The notes under the pieces were generated by a model. That model was not told where the DNA came from and ran no database searches. It was given only the letters and a program-made list of their open reading frames with translations. A stretch of DNA of 46,578 nucleotides from assembly GCA_014728225.1 (NCBI GenBank), contig WJLX01000104.1:1-46578 (forward strand), read 5' to 3'. A program made the position numbers and the translations under genes. Positions 30,291 to 40,301 of this stretch are shown here, piece after piece. The stretch is from Candidatus Coatesbacteria bacterium. GTDB lineage: Bacteria > RBG-13-66-14. How positions within the stretch are numbered: the stretch's first letter is position 1; each line of letters opens with the position of its first letter.

Positions 30291-31101
30291 GGGCGGAGAC
30301 GACCTTGGCGGCCTCGTTGGAGCTCATCTCGAAGTTTTGGATGCAGACCCGCAGCGCCCGCTCGATGCGGTCGTTGGGGATGTTGTCCATCTTGAAGCGG
30401 TTTTCTTCGCTCTCCGGAGCGCGGTCGACGACGAGGACGAACTCACCGCGGGTGCGGTCCTCGTCCAGTTCGAGATTGACCTCCTCGGAGGTTCCGCGCA
30501 GGATGTCCTCGTTGATCTTGGTCATCTCGCGGCAGATGACGACCTCGCGGTCGGGGGTTTCGGCGGCGATTTCGGCCAGGATGCGCTTGATGCGGTGGGG
30601 CGAGGCGTAGACGACGATCGGCATCTCCATGCTTTTGAGGCGCTGGATGCGGGCCAGGCGTTCCTGGGGCTTGCGCGGCAGGTAGCCCTCGAAGATGAAG
30701 CTGGAGCTGGAGAAGCCGGAGATGGCCAGGGCGGTGACGGCGGCGTTGGGTCCGGGGACGGGTACGACGTCGATACCGTTGTCGGTGCACAGCCGGACCA
30801 GGGCGGTGCCGGGGTCGCTGATGGCGGGCATGCCGGCGTCGGAGACGTAGGCGATGTTGATGCCCTGGTTGAACAGCTCGACGAGCTCGCGCCCGACGGC
30901 GTAGGTGATATGCTGATCGCAGCGCAACAGGCGTTTCTTGTTGATCTTGTAGTGGGAGAGCAGCTTGCGCGTGCGACGGGTATCCTCGCAAGCGATGACA
31001 TCCACTCGGCGCAGGGTTTCCACGGCCCGGGCGGTGATGTCGTCCAGGTTGCCGATCGGAGTGCCGACCAGGAAGAGGACGCCCTTTTTCTTCGGGGACA
31101 T
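30220..31101 (-). CDS. rsmI: 16S rRNA (cytidine-1402-2'-O)-methyltransferase RsmI
   Basis: A 293-aa SAM-dependent, tetrapyrrole-methylase-fold enzyme that 2'-O-methylates C1402 in the decoding centre of 16S rRNA. Evidence: LVGTPIGNLDDITARAVETL, ACEDTRRTRKLLSHY, YVSDAGMPAISDPGTALV, PVPGPNAAVTALAISGF and RGEFVLVVDRAP, all in order. The C-terminal 60 residues form the extra domain of the family. The start ATG is preceded by a 52-nt leader from the promoter at 31161-31189. The stop is followed by a diverged duplicate of its own 3' end. Confidence 0.96.
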   Translation of the reverse strand: MSPKKKGVLFLVGTPIGNLDDITARAVETLRRVDVIACEDTRRTRKLLSHYKINKKRLLRCDQHITYAVGRELVELFNQGINIAYVSDAGMPAISDPGTALVRLCTDNGIDVVPVPGPNAAVTALAISGFSSSSFIFEGYLPRKPQERLARIQRLKSMEMPIVVYASPHRIKRILAEIAAETPDREVVICREMTKINEDILRGTSEEVNLELDEDRTRGEFVLVVDRAPESEENRFKMDNIPNDRIERALRVCIQNFEMSSNEAAKVVSALLGIPKQEIYHLASMIPKQRPPR

Positions 31102-31160
31102 ATTGTTTTCTAAGATCCGGAGGATTTAGTGAAAGGGTCGACGAATAAAAGTACCATTGT

Positions 31161-31189
31161 ATTATATCATCCTTTGCCGGCTTAATCAA
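31161..31189 (-). promoter_or_regulatory. sigma70 promoter of rsmI
   Basis: On the minus strand, TTGATT (31189-31184), 17 nt, TATAAT (31166-31161). The predicted leader is about 50 nt. Confidence 0.75.
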
Positions 31190-31264
31190 CAGGTACGCCG
31201 GGCGCCGGGGTGTCGTCGGTCTACTCCCGGCCTGGCGGGGGGATCGCTGGAGCGGTCGCCTAAA

Positions 31265-31290
31265 CCAGACCGCCCCTAGGGGCGGTCTGG
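31265..31290. terminator. 26-nt perfect palindrome after the HEAT-repeat gene
   Basis: CCAGACCGCCCCT is followed by its exact complement with no loop bases. It lies 57 nt past the stop of the HEAT-repeat gene, with TTTA following on the minus strand. Probably a terminator; a dyad binding site is an alternative. Confidence 0.5.
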
Positions 31291-31347
31291 TAGTCGGGAT
31301 AGCTGCGGTTTTGCAGGAGTTTGCGCTGTTGCTGAGGAGCCGGCGCG

Positions 31348-34300
31348 TCAGGCTGCTTCTTCGACCGCGGTGTCCTCGGCTTCTCCCGCTTCGGCTTCAC
31401 CCGCTTCCGCGGTCTCTTCCGCCGTCGCCAGGGCGGGTTCCTCGGCGGTTGGAACCGGTGGGAGGGGCTCGCCGGCCAGGGCGGCGGCGGCGGCGGCGGA
31501 GAGTTCGGGCGGATAGAGTTCGGCGGTGTTATCGACCAGGACCTGCAGGTAGGCGTCGCCCACGCCGGTGGTGTCGGCGGCCAGGGAATCGAGGACCTCC
31601 CAGCGGACGGCCAGGCTGGGTTCCTGTTCGGGGGTGGCCGTGGCTATCTGGCCCCAGAGCAGGACCATGCGCTTGTCCTCGCGACCGGCCATGTAGCGGG
31701 CCACCAGGACGCGTACGGGCTCTTCCGCGGTACGGAAGAGCTCGCGCAGGCGGGTGTTGGCGTTGTTGGCGGCCAGGGCGTCGATGACGGCGGGAGCGTC
31801 GGCGGGTTCCTCGTCGAGATGGGCCACCAGACGATTGAGCGAAGTGGCGTCGCCGATCCAGCTCAACACCTGGATGCCGATGCGGCGCAGCTCGGTGTCG
31901 GGCTCGAGGAGCAGCGGGGCGAAGGACTCGAAGGCCGTAGAGTCGTAGTACGGTGTCAGGGTGGCGATCTCGCCGTTGTAGACATCGAGGAAGCGCCCGC
32001 GGAGCCTGTCGTCTTCGGTGAGTTTTTCGGCCAGCAGGGAGTAGAGCTTGTTGCTCTCGATTTCGGTCAGACGGTCGATGGCCAGGGTCCAGGCCGGGAC
32101 CGTCGGCAGGTCGGGCACCTCGGGCTGGATCTCGCTGCCGGCTCCGGTCAGTTCCCGGGCCAGCAGACGCAGGCCGAACTCGTAGGGCGTTTCGGCGGGA
32201 CGGTGGGGCAAGCGCTCGACGGGTTCGTCCGAATCGAGGGCCTCGGCGAGGAAGTTGATACCGCGTTCGTCGCCGAAGCCGGCCAGCAGCTGGGCGGCGT
32301 TGAAACTGACCATCGGGTGCTGGTCCTCGCCGAGGAGCTCGGCGAGGTCGTCGTTGAAGCCCCGGTCGCGCAGCCGGCGGACGAAGTTGAGCACGGCCAG
32401 CTTGGTCTCGGCTGCGGTGCCTTCGCGGGACAGCAGATCGACGGCGACGGCCAGGGTGTTCTTGTCGCCGATGGACAGCAGGGCGTCGATCAGGGCCACG
32501 TTGGTCCAGACGTCGCCCTCGCCGAGGTTGCGGGTCAGAAAGCTGATCGTGCGTTGATCGGCGAAGTCGGCCAGGACGTTCGCCGCGGCCCAGCGCACGT
32601 TGGAGGTCGGATCGTTGAGGATGTCGACGACGGGCATCACGCCCCGGGAATGGCCGATACGGCCCAGGGCTTCGATGGCCAGGATCCGGCGTCCCTCGCT
32701 GTCGGATTCGAGCTGGTCGATGAAGTAGCTGAGGCCGGTGCGGTTGTCGTCGAGCTGCAGCAGCATCCGGGTGGCCTGGATCCGCAGGGAGTAGAGGCTG
32801 TCGAGGACGGGGGTCAGGGCTTCGGCGTCGTCGTTGGCGGCGGCGTAGTCGTCGAAGGAATCGGGCTCACGGTTGAACAGCAAGACGAGTCCGTCGGTGT
32901 CGCCGGTGTAATCGTATCCGGCCAGGGTTTCCACGGCCTTGCTCACCAGCTCCAGACTGGCGCTGTCGGCGAGGATGGCTACGACTTCGTCGGGGGCTTC
33001 GCGGTCGGGGGTGGCGCGCAGGCCTAGGGAGGCGAGGACCAGCAGGCGCACCTGCTCTGTCTCGTCATCCTCCAGGTAGATGAGTAGGTCCTCGTCGGCG
33101 GCTAGTTCGGCCAGTGACTGAATGATCGACGGGCCGAGTGCCGGATTATCCCGGGACAGCTCGATCAGTTCGGCGATGTCGGCCTGAGCTCCCAACTGAC
33201 CGACGGCCATTACGGCGGCCTTGGCGACATCGAGGTCTGGGTCGTCCAGGTACTCGCGGATAACGTCGAGGTGGCCCTCTTCGCCGATGTTGCCCAGGGC
33301 GTTGATCAGCTGCAGCTTGACGAACCAGAACTCGTCCTCGTACTCCAGGGCCTTGACGAGTTGCTCGACGCCACGGGACAGGCGTCCCAGGACGAGGGCG
33401 GCCATCATCCGCTTCTGGGCGTTGGCCGGACCGCGATCGGTGAGCTCTTCGCCGCACTGGGCGACGGTCTCGTTGACGAACTCGGGAGCGGTGAACTGGG
33501 TCAGGGTCTCGAGGGCGGCGATGCGGAAGCGTTCGTTGGCGTCGTCGAGGCGCTCCACCAGGGGCTCGATGACGGCGAGGTCGTCGAAGCGTCGCAAGCC
33601 GCGGGCCGCGGCGATGCGTACCGCGGGTTCGTGGTCGTCGAGGGCCTTGAGGAGGATGCTCTGGGTCGATTCGGTCAGGGTCTCGTACTTACCGAGGGCC
33701 AGTTCCGCGGCCTCCTCGTCCTTCAGCCGCAGGGCTTCGAAGTGGGCGTCCTGGTAGTAGCCGGCGATGGTGGTGATGGCCTGGACGGCCGCGGCGCGGA
33801 CCGCCGGGACCTCGTCACGACTGAGCTGGTTCAGCGACAGGTTGGCCTTGAACAGGTGCAGATTGGCGATGGCGCCGGCCGCCGCGCTGCGCACGCCGGG
33901 ATCGGGATCGACCACGCCGTGTTCGAGCATCGTGAGGACTTCGATCCGGTCCTCGTCCTCGACCACGTTGAGATTGCCCAGGGCGGCGATGACCTCCTCG
34001 CGGAAGCGGGCGTTCTGCTCGGCGATGGGGCCGTCTTCATCGCTCGGTCCGGCGCCGCCTTCGCCGTAGGCGCTCTCGTGGAGCGGGCTGGCGGCGGAAG
34101 CGGAGCCGATTTCGGCCAGGCCGCGCACCGCGGCGATCCGGATGCGGTTGACCTCGGCCAACAGCTCCTCGTCATCGAGTTCCTCGGCGCCCGAAACGTT
34201 GTCGAGGTAAAGATCCTCGACAGCGTCATAATCGAGGAGGTCGGTCAATACGCTGACACCGTCCCCGCCCGCGGCGACGACTTCGTCGATCGCCTGGGCC

Positions 34301-34419
34301 AAGGTTCGCATGTTGTCGGCGGTGACGATTCGGATCTTGAGCTCGGTGCTGTCGAGACCGCAACCGGCGATCAACAGGCTCAGCACGGCGAGCAGCGCTA
34401 AAGGGCGACTCAGGCGCAT
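31348..34419 (-). CDS. HEAT-repeat lipoprotein
   Basis: A 1023-aa lipoprotein. The signal peptide ends in LLIAGC (lipobox, Cys about 19). From about residue 90 to 950 it consists of HEAT/PBS-lyase-type helical repeats; typical units are PDPGVRSAAAGAIANLH, HEPAVRIAAARGLRRFDD, DPDLDVAKAAVMAVGQLG and PTSNVRWAAANVLADF. The C-terminal 30 residues are Ala/Glu-rich and low complexity. Such repeats are protein-binding scaffolds; there is no catalytic motif. I chose the start with AAAGGGG upstream and removed a 15-codon extension. A candidate promoter overlaps the end of miaA. Partner unknown. Confidence 0.88.
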   Translation of the reverse strand: MRLSRPLALLAVLSLLIAGCGLDSTELKIRIVTADNMRTLAQAIDEVVAAGGDGVSVLTDLLDYDAVEDLYLDNVSGAEELDDEELLAEVNRIRIAAVRGLAEIGSASAASPLHESAYGEGGAGPSDEDGPIAEQNARFREEVIAALGNLNVVEDEDRIEVLTMLEHGVVDPDPGVRSAAAGAIANLHLFKANLSLNQLSRDEVPAVRAAAVQAITTIAGYYQDAHFEALRLKDEEAAELALGKYETLTESTQSILLKALDDHEPAVRIAAARGLRRFDDLAVIEPLVERLDDANERFRIAALETLTQFTAPEFVNETVAQCGEELTDRGPANAQKRMMAALVLGRLSRGVEQLVKALEYEDEFWFVKLQLINALGNIGEEGHLDVIREYLDDPDLDVAKAAVMAVGQLGAQADIAELIELSRDNPALGPSIIQSLAELAADEDLLIYLEDDETEQVRLLVLASLGLRATPDREAPDEVVAILADSASLELVSKAVETLAGYDYTGDTDGLVLLFNREPDSFDDYAAANDDAEALTPVLDSLYSLRIQATRMLLQLDDNRTGLSYFIDQLESDSEGRRILAIEALGRIGHSRGVMPVVDILNDPTSNVRWAAANVLADFADQRTISFLTRNLGEGDVWTNVALIDALLSIGDKNTLAVAVDLLSREGTAAETKLAVLNFVRRLRDRGFNDDLAELLGEDQHPMVSFNAAQLLAGFGDERGINFLAEALDSDEPVERLPHRPAETPYEFGLRLLARELTGAGSEIQPEVPDLPTVPAWTLAIDRLTEIESNKLYSLLAEKLTEDDRLRGRFLDVYNGEIATLTPYYDSTAFESFAPLLLEPDTELRRIGIQVLSWIGDATSLNRLVAHLDEEPADAPAVIDALAANNANTRLRELFRTAEEPVRVLVARYMAGREDKRMVLLWGQIATATPEQEPSLAVRWEVLDSLAADTTGVGDAYLQVLVDNTAELYPPELSAAAAAALAGEPLPPVPTAEEPALATAEETAEAGEAEAGEAEDTAVEEAA

Positions 34420-34488
34420 CGTATCCCCTTTCAACTCGAAAAACCTCAACGCGGGCTCGTTCAATACGGGGCAAGGTTAGGGACGAAG

Positions 34489-34516
34489 TTTATCAGAGCT
34501 AGCCCTTGATCGTCAA
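34489..34516 (-). promoter_or_regulatory. candidate promoter of the HEAT-repeat gene
   Basis: On the minus strand, TTGACG (34516-34511), 16 nt, GATAAA (34494-34489). It overlaps the last codons of miaA. It would give a leader of about 65 nt. Confidence 0.45.
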
Positions 34517-35460
34517 GAAGATAGCCCGGCCAGCAATCGCCGGGCGAGCGCCGCCGGTGTTTCCCCGGTGGCGGCGGTCAGGCGGTGGAACCGATCGTCG
34601 GAGCGCAGCCAGCTGAGCTGGCGCTTGGCCAGCCGCCGTGTGGCCCGGGCCGTCAGTTCGACGGCTTCCTCGTAATCCAGGCGGCCCAGCAGGTGGGTCG
34701 CGGCCTGAGCGTAGCCGATGACGCCCAGGGCGGGGCTGTCCGGCGTCAAGCCCCGTTCCAGCAACGCCGCCGTTTCCTCGAGCAGGCCGCCGGCGAACAT
34801 CCGCCGGGTGCGCTCGTTGATGCGTTCGTACAGCTCGGCTCGCGGTCGCAACAGGGCGAAGCGCGCCACGGGGGTCCCGTGGTCGGGAACCGGAGTGGCG
34901 GCGCGCCAGTCGCTCAGGCTGCGGCCGCTCTGCCGCCAGACCGCCAGCGCCCGCACCAGGCGTTGACGGTCGTGGGGGGTGATCCGGGCCGCCGCGGCGG
35001 GGTCGACCCGCTGCAACTCGCCGCGCAGTTCGGCCTCGCTCAGCCGCTCCAGTTCCTTCGCCACGGTAGGATCCGTCGGCGGCGCCGGGCAGAGACCGTC
35101 GAAGAGGGCGGCGGCGAACAGCAGGGTACCGCCGACGACGACGGGCAGTCGACCGCGACGGCGGATTTCCGCCAGGGCGCGGCCGGCGAGGCGGGCGTAC
35201 TCCCCGGCGCTGAAGCGCTCCTCGGGCCCGCAGACGTCGAGCAGGTGGTACCGATGGCGCCGGCGCTGCTCCGGCGTGGGTTTGTTCGCCCCCACCCCCA
35301 GGTCGCGGTAGACCTTGGCCGAATCACACAGCACCAGCTCGGCGTCGACGAGATCGGCCAAAGCCCGGGACACGGCGCCCTTGCCCGCTGCCGTGGGGCC
35401 GCCGAGAAGCAAGATCGCCTCACCCCCGGCGGGATCGTCGATGGCGGCGCAACGCGGCAA
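34513..35460 (-). CDS. miaA: tRNA dimethylallyltransferase (divergent)
   Basis: A 315-aa enzyme that adds a dimethylallyl group to A37 of tRNAs reading UNN codons. Supporting segments are GPTAAGKGAVSRAL (P-loop, 21-28), CDSAKVYRDLGVGANKPT with the catalytic Asp46, HRYHLLDV, FSAGEYARLA, VVGGTLLFAAALFDGL, DRQRLVRALAVWRQSGRSLSDW, and the C-terminal TRRLAKRQLSWLRS. The P-loop ends in Gly (GKG) where almost all MiaA proteins have Thr or Ser (GKT/GKS), and GGTLLF replaces GGTGLY. The rest is well kept, so function is likely but nucleotide binding may differ. It starts 4 nt after the MMPL gene. Confidence 0.88.
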   Translation of the reverse strand: MPRCAAIDDPAGGEAILLLGGPTAAGKGAVSRALADLVDAELVLCDSAKVYRDLGVGANKPTPEQRRRHRYHLLDVCGPEERFSAGEYARLAGRALAEIRRRGRLPVVVGGTLLFAAALFDGLCPAPPTDPTVAKELERLSEAELRGELQRVDPAAAARITPHDRQRLVRALAVWRQSGRSLSDWRAATPVPDHGTPVARFALLRPRAELYERINERTRRMFAGGLLEETAALLERGLTPDSPALGVIGYAQAATHLLGRLDYEEAVELTARATRRLAKRQLSWLRSDDRFHRLTAATGETPAALARRLLAGLSS

Positions 35461-35464
35461 CCGG

Positions 35465-38248
35465 CTAGACCTTCAGGCCCAGGCGCTCGAGGACCTTGAT
35501 CAGCGCCGGCAGCAGCAGAGTGCTGGTCAGGAAGCAGGCGACGACGCCGATGGTCAGCGACAGTCCCATGCTGGCGAAGCCCTGCATCCGGGCGAAGAGC
35601 ATCGAGGCGAAACCGATCCCCGTAGTGATGCTGGTCAGCATCACCGCCCGGCCGGTGCGCGACAGGGTGCGCTCCATCGGTGAGCCCTCGCCGACGGCCC
35701 GGCCGGCGGCGGCCAGATCGCGCTCCCGTCGGTAGCGGTGGATGATGTGCACCCCGTCGTCGATGCCGATGCCCAGGATCAACGGCAGGGCGAAGTAGTT
35801 CATGAAGTTGATCTTGATACCGAACAGGGCCATCGTGCCGAAGAGGATCACCCCACCCAGGGCCAGGGGCAGCAGGGCCAGGATGACGGTGTGCAACTTA
35901 CGGAAGTCGATGAGCAGCAGCAGGAAAATGGCCCCCAGGGCGTAGAGGGAAACCTGAACGCCGTCCTCGGTGAACTGGTCCATCATGGTGTGGAACAGGG
36001 GGCCGACGCCGACGGCGCCGGGCTCGATCTGCTCCACGCCCTCGACGAAGGTGTTGAGGTTCTCCTGGGACTTCCAGAGGTCGAAGCGGGGGAAGATGGT
36101 GACCAGGAATTCCTTGCGGCTGTGTCCCTGGTAACGGGCCAGCATGTCCGGAGTCAGGTCGTCCAGGGCCACCGGGCCCGGGTTGGCGAAGCCGGCCTCG
36201 GGACCGGAGCCCAGCATCCAGGCCCGCTGCTCCCGGTAGTAGGGCTCGCTGAGTTCGTTGTAGCGCTCGATTACCGCGGGTGATGCGTCGCGCAGCTCGG
36301 CGGCCAGCAGCTCCAAGGGCCCTCCATCCGCGGCGCCGTAGTCGGTGTAGTCGGCGCAGCGGGTCTGCAGCTTGGATTGGCCGCCCAGTTCGGCCAGGGT
36401 CCGCATCTCCAGCAGGTTGAGGTGCAGGCGCTCCAGCTCGGCGGCCAGCCGGGCGGGCGCCGGCGAATCCGGCGGCAGGGACGGCGGCGTCTCCCAGCTC
36501 CGGATGCGTTCATTGTAGTCGCGCAGCACGGCGGAGCGGCGTTCGTACTCGGCGCTGGTGGGGATGAAGCGGGCGATGCAGTCAACATCACCGACGTAAC
36601 CCTTGTCCTTGAGCTGGTCGTAAACCCGGCGCGATTCATCGACGGTGTCGGTCACCACCAGGGAATAGTCGGGCGACAGGTCGAATTTCTCTTCGATCAT
36701 GTGCGCCAGCTCGATGGACTTGAGGCCTTTGGGCTCCAGGTTGTAGAAGTTCCAGTCGAACTCGCTCCAGCTCAGGGCCGCGAACAGCAGGAAGCCGCAC
36801 AGGGCCCCGCCCACGGCGACGAAGATCCAGGAACGCCGGTTGATCGCCCGGCCCAGGCGCCCCAGCACACGGAACTCCACGGCGGAGCCGCCCAGCTTGG
36901 GCTTCTTGCCCCGTTTCTCCCGGATTCTCTCCCGGACGGCCAGTAGCGCCGGCAGCAGCAGCAGCATGGCCAGCAGGGCGAAGATTATCGCCACGCCGCT
37001 GACGAAACCCATGTCCTGGACGCCCTGCATGTCGCCGACCAACAGGGCGAAGAAGGCCGCCGCCGTGGTCAGCGCCCCGGTGATGATCCCGGTTCCCGAA
37101 CGCTGCAGACCCTCGGCCAGGGCCTCGCCGACGTCCAATCCCTCGGAGCGGGCCTCGTTGACCCCGGCGATGATGTGGATGGCGTAATCGATGCCCAGAC
37201 CGATGATGAACAGGGAGAAGAACATCGACATCATGTTCAGGTTGCCGGAGTAGAGAAAGACCGCGCCCGCCGTCCAACTGATGGCGAAGACCAAAGGCAC
37301 GGCGGCCATCAGCGGCGCCGTCAGCATGCGGAAGAAGAACATCAGCGTCAGCAGCACCAGGGCCAGGGCGACGATGCTGGAGATCTTCATGTCGCCGATC
37401 CCGGCGTCCATCTCGTCGCGCTGCAGGGCCAGAGAGCCGGCCAGGCCGACCTCGAGCTTCCCCGCGTAGGGCTCGGTGTCCGCCGCCGCCTTGACGGCGG
37501 CTTCGATATCATTGACGGCCCGGTAGAGATAGTCGACGTCGCCGACGTTGAAGGTCGGCTGGATCCACAGCAGCAGGAACTGGTAATCCGGACTGAAGAT
37601 GTAGGGCTCGCCGAGGAACATGTCGCGCACGGCCTCCGCGGCGACCTCCCCGGCCGGGTCGTCTTCCTCTCCCAGGAGGTAGTCCGCCGTCAGCCAGGCG
37701 AAGTTGTACATCCCATCGATGCGCAGCAGGGCCTCGCTCTCCCGCTCACGATCGGCCACCCCCTCGCCGATATAACTCGACTCCAGCGAATCGTTGAGCG
37801 CCGTCAGATGGGTCACGAGGTCCGGATCGTCGAAAAAACCCTCCAGGCGCACCAGGTCGGATTCCCCGAGCATCATCAAGCCGTGGTTGGCGATGAACTC
37901 GTCGTCGGTGCGGTAGTTGACCCAGCGGACGTACTCCTCCATCGACTCCAGCCGCGGGGCCAGGTCCTCGGCGAAAGCCTTCATCAACTCCTTGTCTTCG
38001 CCCTCGACGACGACGGTGATGAAGTTGGCCGAATCGTATTCCTCGATGATGCGCTCGAAGGCCTCGACCTTGGGATTGTCCGCCGGCAGCACGTCCGACA
38101 TGTGGGTCTGGAAGGTCAGCTTATCCGCCAGGTAGCCGGCGCCGACGGTCAGCAACACCGCCCCGCCGATGATCCACCAGCGGCGCCGGGCGGCGAAACG
38201 ACCCAGACGGGCCAGAAAGCGGCTGCGCTTGCTGTCGGTGGTAGGCAA
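35465..38248 (-). CDS. RND/MMPL-family exporter
   Basis: A 927-aa inner-membrane transporter with two homologous halves. Each half has one N-terminal helix, a large periplasmic loop, and a sterol-sensing-like block of about five helices. The signatures are LFIIGLGIDYAIHIIAGVNEARSEG in the first half and LGIGIDDGVHIIHRYRRERDL followed by RAVMLTSITTGIGFASMLFA in the second. Such proteins move lipids, hopanoids or hydrophobic compounds out of the cytoplasmic membrane. I set the start at a TTG (38248) because GAGGAG lies 8 nt upstream and the N-terminus PTTDSKRSRFLARLGRFAARRRWW fits. The longer open frame runs into the intergenic palindrome and is rejected. miaA follows by 4 nt. Confidence 0.9.
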   Translation of the reverse strand: MPTTDSKRSRFLARLGRFAARRRWWIIGGAVLLTVGAGYLADKLTFQTHMSDVLPADNPKVEAFERIIEEYDSANFITVVVEGEDKELMKAFAEDLAPRLESMEEYVRWVNYRTDDEFIANHGLMMLGESDLVRLEGFFDDPDLVTHLTALNDSLESSYIGEGVADRERESEALLRIDGMYNFAWLTADYLLGEEDDPAGEVAAEAVRDMFLGEPYIFSPDYQFLLLWIQPTFNVGDVDYLYRAVNDIEAAVKAAADTEPYAGKLEVGLAGSLALQRDEMDAGIGDMKISSIVALALVLLTLMFFFRMLTAPLMAAVPLVFAISWTAGAVFLYSGNLNMMSMFFSLFIIGLGIDYAIHIIAGVNEARSEGLDVGEALAEGLQRSGTGIITGALTTAAAFFALLVGDMQGVQDMGFVSGVAIIFALLAMLLLLPALLAVRERIREKRGKKPKLGGSAVEFRVLGRLGRAINRRSWIFVAVGGALCGFLLFAALSWSEFDWNFYNLEPKGLKSIELAHMIEEKFDLSPDYSLVVTDTVDESRRVYDQLKDKGYVGDVDCIARFIPTSAEYERRSAVLRDYNERIRSWETPPSLPPDSPAPARLAAELERLHLNLLEMRTLAELGGQSKLQTRCADYTDYGAADGGPLELLAAELRDASPAVIERYNELSEPYYREQRAWMLGSGPEAGFANPGPVALDDLTPDMLARYQGHSRKEFLVTIFPRFDLWKSQENLNTFVEGVEQIEPGAVGVGPLFHTMMDQFTEDGVQVSLYALGAIFLLLLIDFRKLHTVILALLPLALGGVILFGTMALFGIKINFMNYFALPLILGIGIDDGVHIIHRYRRERDLAAAGRAVGEGSPMERTLSRTGRAVMLTSITTGIGFASMLFARMQGFASMGLSLTIGVVACFLTSTLLLPALIKVLERLGLKV

Positions 38249-38324
38249 AGCGACTGCTCCTCGCGTTATACAACTGTTCCAAACCGGCGGCGCCCGTCGC
38301 CCCGGAGACCGACACACCCGCCGG

Positions 38325-38419
38325 CACGCCCCGGAGTTGGCACGGTTTTTGCAACCCCTGCGATCGCCGTCGTCCGGGCCGGGTCGGTTTCGCAAAAACC
38401 GTGCCAACTCCGGGGCGTG
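38325..38419 (+). repeat. intergenic palindrome family, copy 4
   Basis: Perfect 28-bp arms (38325-38352 and 38392-38419). The variable part reads GGAGTTGGCACGG on the left and CCGTGCCAACTCC on the right, so three arm positions differ from copy 1 on both sides. The internal loop is the most diverged of the family, keeping only TTTCGC near the right arm. It lies between the response-regulator gene and the MMPL gene. Confidence 0.9.
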
Positions 38420-38469
38420 TTAGTTGTAGCCGTCGAGGTTGGTGTTTTGGGGGGCGCCGGGCGCCGCGG

Positions 38470-38886
<417 letters not shown>

Positions 38887-38897
38887 GGATTGCTGCT

Positions 38898-40202
38898 CTA
38901 GTAGGGCTGGGAGGGTTTGGAGAGGTGGTATCCCTGGCCCAACTCTACGCCCATGCGGCGTAGGACCTCCAGCTCCTCGGCGGTTTCGATGCCCTCGGCG
39001 ATGACCCGGCTGCCGGTGCGCACGGCGAGCTCGAGCAGGGTTTCCAGGAGTTCCTGCTTGATTTTGTTGTCCTGGATGCCGGTGACCATCACCCGGTCGA
39101 ACTTGAGAAAGTCGGGCTGGAGCTGGACGATGGTGTTCAGGGAGGAGTATCCGGCGCCGGCGTCGTCGATAGCGATCTTGAAGCCCTCGCGCTTGAAGAC
39201 TTCGAGGTTCTTGCAGAAGCGGTCCAGGTCGCCGATGGCCGAGCGTTCGGTCAGTTCGAGGACGATGTGGTCCTTATCGACGCCCAGTCCGGATTCGAAG
39301 CTGCTGCGGAAGCTTGGATCGGCGAAGTTGTGGGGCAGTGTGTTGAGGAACAGCAGGGCGCCGTTGTCGATTTGCTTGTCGGCGGTCAGCACGGCGTGGC
39401 GCAGGCAGATGCGGTCCAGGGTGTGGGAGAAGCCGGAGCGGGCGGCGAAGCTGAACAGGCGTTCGGCGTCGTCGAAGACGGTGTCCGGGGGACCGACGCT
39501 GAGGGCCTCGTAGCCGAGTACGGAGAGGTCGCTGATGAAGTGGATGGGCTGGAAGCGGGTACGGATGCGCTCTCCGGCGATGATGTGGGCCAGCTCGCGG
39601 TCCTGGAGCATCTCCTCGCGTTTTTCGGCGTCGGTGGCCATCTCCTTGGCCTCGCGCACGGCCTGGTAGACCAGACGCTCGAAGCGGATCAGGGGGTCGT
39701 TGACGATCAGCGAGTAGCCGATCTTGACCTCCAGTCCGGCGTCGGCCAGCTCCCGGCCGACCGAGGAGAGGGAGATGAACTCCTCGACGAGGCCGGAGAT
39801 TTCTTTCAGGCGTTCGGCGGTCAGCTCGTCGCGCCGGTAGAAGAAGAAGAAGCTGCCGGTGCGGATGGCCTCTTCGTAGAGAGACAGCCGGCTGTTCATC
39901 ACCTGGCTGTTGAACAGCTCCAACACCCGGGAGAGGTTCTTGATCAGTTCGTCGGTGGACTGCCAGCCGAAGGAGTTCTCCAGACCGAGGGTTCGTGACA
40001 GGTCGATGCAGATCACCCCGACGGTGCTGGTTTCATCCTCGAGCATACCCCGCAGCTCATCGAGGGCCATCGGCAGCGTCGGCAAACCGGTCAGGCGGTC
40101 GTGGAGCAGATTGCGGTAGCGCAGCAGCTCGGCGCGCAGCCGCAGGGGGATCTGCTCCTCGCCCTGTTTGGAGGGGTTGTCGTTGGCCGGCGTTCGACTC
40201 AT
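38898..40202 (-). CDS. GGDEF(degenerate)-EAL cyclic-di-GMP phosphodiesterase
   Basis: A 434-aa cytoplasmic protein. The N-terminal half (about 30-200) has a GGDEF-like fold (HDRLTGLPTLPMAL, VICIDLSR), but the active-site turn reads SFFFFYRRDEL, so diguanylate cyclase activity is unlikely. The C-terminal EAL domain keeps all metal and catalytic positions: GYEALS, FLNTLP, LELTERS, IDDAGAGYSS, LKFDR, AEGIET and GQGYHLSKP. It should therefore hydrolyse cyclic di-GMP, perhaps allosterically controlled by the dead GGDEF domain. It has no membrane segment. It is first in a two-gene operon with the response regulator, under the promoter at 40302-40330. Confidence 0.92.
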   Translation of the reverse strand: MSRTPANDNPSKQGEEQIPLRLRAELLRYRNLLHDRLTGLPTLPMALDELRGMLEDETSTVGVICIDLSRTLGLENSFGWQSTDELIKNLSRVLELFNSQVMNSRLSLYEEAIRTGSFFFFYRRDELTAERLKEISGLVEEFISLSSVGRELADAGLEVKIGYSLIVNDPLIRFERLVYQAVREAKEMATDAEKREEMLQDRELAHIIAGERIRTRFQPIHFISDLSVLGYEALSVGPPDTVFDDAERLFSFAARSGFSHTLDRICLRHAVLTADKQIDNGALLFLNTLPHNFADPSFRSSFESGLGVDKDHIVLELTERSAIGDLDRFCKNLEVFKREGFKIAIDDAGAGYSSLNTIVQLQPDFLKFDRVMVTGIQDNKIKQELLETLLELAVRTGSRVIAEGIETAEELEVLRRMGVELGQGYHLSKPSQPY

Positions 40203-40301
40203 CGCTTGTTTATTTGCGGACGACGCCGCGAATCAGCGGCACACGGCTCCAGCCTGGATCGGTCTACGAGGGAATGGTGAATTATCCACCAAACTACTAC
40301 A

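Noticed and set aside
38249-38407. N-terminal extension of the MMPL exporter to an upstream ATG
   Set aside because: The extension is translated from the intergenic palindrome (copy 4) and has no family similarity. The TTG at 38248 has a good ribosome site.
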